64,000 nucleotides of DNA. Source: Phocaeicola coprocola DSM 17136. Its GTDB lineage: Bacteria > Bacteroidota > Bacteroidia > Bacteroidales > Bacteroidaceae. The notes under the pieces are model-generated. The model made no database searches. It saw only the letters and a list, made by a program, of their open reading frames with translations, and was not told the DNA's origin. This document shows, in pieces, positions 62,802 to 64,000 of this stretch. How positions within the stretch are numbered: the first letter of the stretch is position 1; the number at the start of each line of letters is the position of its first letter. The DNA lies in NCBI RefSeq assembly GCF_000154845.1, contig NZ_DS981510.1, forward strand, positions 1-64,000. Reading direction: 5' to 3'. The position numbers and the translations under genes are program-made.

Positions 62802-62850
62802 AAAATGAAATGAGGCTACCTTAAAAGAGTAGCCTCATTTCATTTTATCC
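62802..62850 (+). terminator. Terminator of the MarR-efflux-esterase operon
   Basis: The arms 62802-62819 and 62829-62846 form a perfect 18-bp stem (core GAGGCTAC/GTAGCCTC) around a 9-nt loop, ending in ATTTT. Confidence 0.9.
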
Positions 62851-62998
62851 AAACTCAAACAGAAGCATAATATTCATGCTCTCAACACTTCTATTTAAGA
62901 GATTTCTTTTGTCTGTATTTTACTATGGATTCAACCGGAAATCCGTTTTATTTAATTCCCAGCCACGGCTCTTTCATTTAAAACAACCTCTATAATCC

Positions 62999-63028
62999 TT
63001 GTTATTCTCCGAAAAACCATTATTTTTG
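62999..63028 (+). promoter_or_regulatory. Strong consensus promoter upstream of a short terminator
   Basis: TTG (62999-63001), 19 bp, TATTTTTG (63021-63028). The transcript would start near 63034, and the terminator at 63043-63070 follows at once. Confidence 0.65.
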
Positions 63029-63042
63029 CGCACAGCGATGCA

Positions 63043-63070
63043 GGAAGCACCGCTTCCGGTGTTTCTTTTT
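63043..63070 (+). terminator. Compact terminator just after the promoter at 63021
   Basis: GGAAGCACCG-CTTC-CGGTGTTTCT forms a 10-bp stem with a tetraloop and is followed by TTTT. A shorter alternative stem GGAAGC-ACC-GCTTCC is possible. Confidence 0.65.
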
Positions 63071-63244
63071 ATCGTTCATATAAAATTATTTTTTGTAGGC
63101 GGAAATCAAATGCGACAGAGGTCGTTTTTTGATTTCCGCCTTAATTTTCGCTATGCGAAAATAAGATTTATTTTGCTGATATGCAACATTTTGCATATCT
63201 AATATATAAAAAAGAAACATGCATTCTGCCGTCGTGGCAGCATA

Positions 63245-64000
63245 ATGAAACATCTGAAAGAATTTGTGAAATCAGTGCCGGATTACCGCAGGACAGACAA
63301 GGGAAACTACAAATACAAGCTGGAAGATATTCTTCTCCTTGTAATACTCGGACGGCTGGGCAAGTGTATGACAAGACCGGATATAATCAGATTCGGCGAG
63401 CGTAATCTGAAACGCTTCCGCTCTTTAGGAATTTTGTTGGACGGTGTGCCTTCTGAACCTACGCTCTGCCGTATATTCAAACATATTGATGATGAAGCCA
63501 TGTCTGAGCGGATGTCTGAATTTACCTCCACCTTCCATGATGAGCTTGTCGGTTGTGCCGGAGACATCCTCTGTATTGACGGCAAGGCAATGAGAGGGAC
63601 GGTACTTGAAAACGGACGCACCCCCGACATCGTATCCGCCTATTCCCTTGAAGGAGGTTTCACCCTTGCCACGGACATGTGTGAAGAAAAAAGCAACGAG
63701 ATAACTTCCGTACCCAAACTGTTGGACAAGGTGGATGTGTCAGGATGCATAGTTACGGCAGACGCCATGTCCTTCCAGAAAGCCATCATAGATAAAATCC
63801 GGGAAAAAGGCGGTGATTTCCTTATCGAGCTGAAGGCAAACCAGAGAACTCTGCGATATGGGGTTGAGGACAATGTCGAACTTGCAGAGCCTGTGGATGT
63901 ATATTCGGAAGGCCCTTTTCTTGAACATGGCAGAATAGAGACCAGAGTATGCCGTATCTTTCGTGGAAATGACCTGATTACGGACAGGAAAAAGTGGAAT
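63245..64000 (+). CDS. ISAs1-family transposase, 3' end outside the window
   Basis: 252 codons are open from the ATG at 63245 (MKHLKEFVKSVPDYRR) to the window end without a stop. The N-terminal part resembles the DDE_Tnp_1-associated domain (KLEDILLLVILGRL), then the first catalytic Asp in CIDGKAMRG (about 113-121) and the second in IVTADAMSFQ (about 172-181), followed by FLIELKANQ. These are the ISAs1 (H-repeat-associated) motifs. The catalytic Glu should lie beyond the window. Confidence 0.88.
   Translation, partial: MKHLKEFVKSVPDYRRTDKGNYKYKLEDILLLVILGRLGKCMTRPDIIRFGERNLKRFRSLGILLDGVPSEPTLCRIFKHIDDEAMSERMSEFTSTFHDELVGCAGDILCIDGKAMRGTVLENGRTPDIVSAYSLEGGFTLATDMCEEKSNEITSVPKLLDKVDVSGCIVTADAMSFQKAIIDKIREKGGDFLIELKANQRTLRYGVEDNVELAEPVDVYSEGPFLEHGRIETRVCRIFRGNDLITDRKKWN

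Larger units (their letters stand above)
62851..63244 (+). other. 394-bp non-coding stretch before the ISAs1-type transposase
   Basis: No open frame of note. It holds a complete promoter and a short terminator (listed separately) and then three hairpins in a row: GGCGGAAATCAAA/TTTGATTTCCGCC (63098-63140), ATTTTCGC-TAT-GCGAAAAT (63144-63162) and GATATGCAA-CATT-TTGCATATC (63178-63199). The left end of the IS lies somewhere in here; I could not fix it without the right end. Confidence 0.6.

Noticed and set aside
1-64000. CRISPR arrays, tRNA or rRNA genes, phage or conjugative-element genes, toxin-antitoxin or defence systems
   Set aside because: Looked for on both strands by repeats, motifs and gene families; none seen. 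Only insertion sequences represent mobile DNA here.

Overview
The window is chromosomal DNA of a gut Bacteroidaceae bacterium (Bacteroides or Phocaeicola). The evidence is a SusC/SusD polysaccharide utilization locus with a hybrid two-component regulator, promoters of the Bacteroides type (TTG, about 20 bp, TAnnTTTG), GldE, the RprX/RprY pair, meso-diaminopimelate dehydrogenase, and an arginine cluster with the argR-GNAT-argG-argC-argD order of this group. I see no rRNA, tRNA or CRISPR array.

Layout. 1-684: right end of an IS4-type element. 718-8406: amino-acid genes, with proB on the minus strand, a HAD phosphatase and a methyltransferase, then the operon argR, GNAT acyltransferase, argG, a PspC-like protein, argC, argD. 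8505-11308: an M23/LysM peptidase, a DUF3256 lipoprotein-like protein and the nitrosative-stress repair protein Ric with a palindrome at an activator position. 11562-33389: a fructan locus, all on the minus strand: susC-susD-surface binding protein-surface endo-levanase-like GH32-periplasmic GH32, then an extra outer-membrane barrel, a GH32 lipoprotein, a GH36 alpha-galactosidase, a sugar/H+ symporter, fructokinase and a hybrid sensor with a periplasmic sugar-binding domain. The logic is: cut fructan at the surface, import through SusCD, release fructose (and galactose from raffinose-type sugars) in the periplasm, sense fructose, take it up and phosphorylate it. An IS4 element (33480-34804, 9-bp target duplication) sits about 22 bp upstream of the susC -7 box.

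34920-39685: lgt, ddh, a second complete copy of the left-edge IS, an AraC regulator whose promoter region this IS has displaced, and a DUF308 membrane protein. 39907-46631: the trp operon trpBEGDCFA, preceded by a strong promoter, a 31-codon leader peptide with tandem Trp codons and a terminator hairpin, which together form a classical ribosome-mediated attenuator. 46776-50393: asparaginase and the rprY-rprX two-component genes. 50617-54246 (minus): mutY-ssb-gldE-phosphopantetheinyl transferase. 54424-57361: HU, a 30-residue basic protein resembling small ribosomal proteins, RNase G and QueH. 57509-62789: a MarR-controlled efflux operon in which tolC and emrA are broken by a frameshift and three nonsense codons while marR, the MFS pump and an esterase stay open. 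63245-end: an ISAs1-type transposase running off the window.

The most notable items are the trp attenuator, the IS insertion that separates the fructan operon from its probable operator, the GH36 gene inside a fructan locus, the half-decayed efflux operon, and palindromic operators in front of marR and ric.
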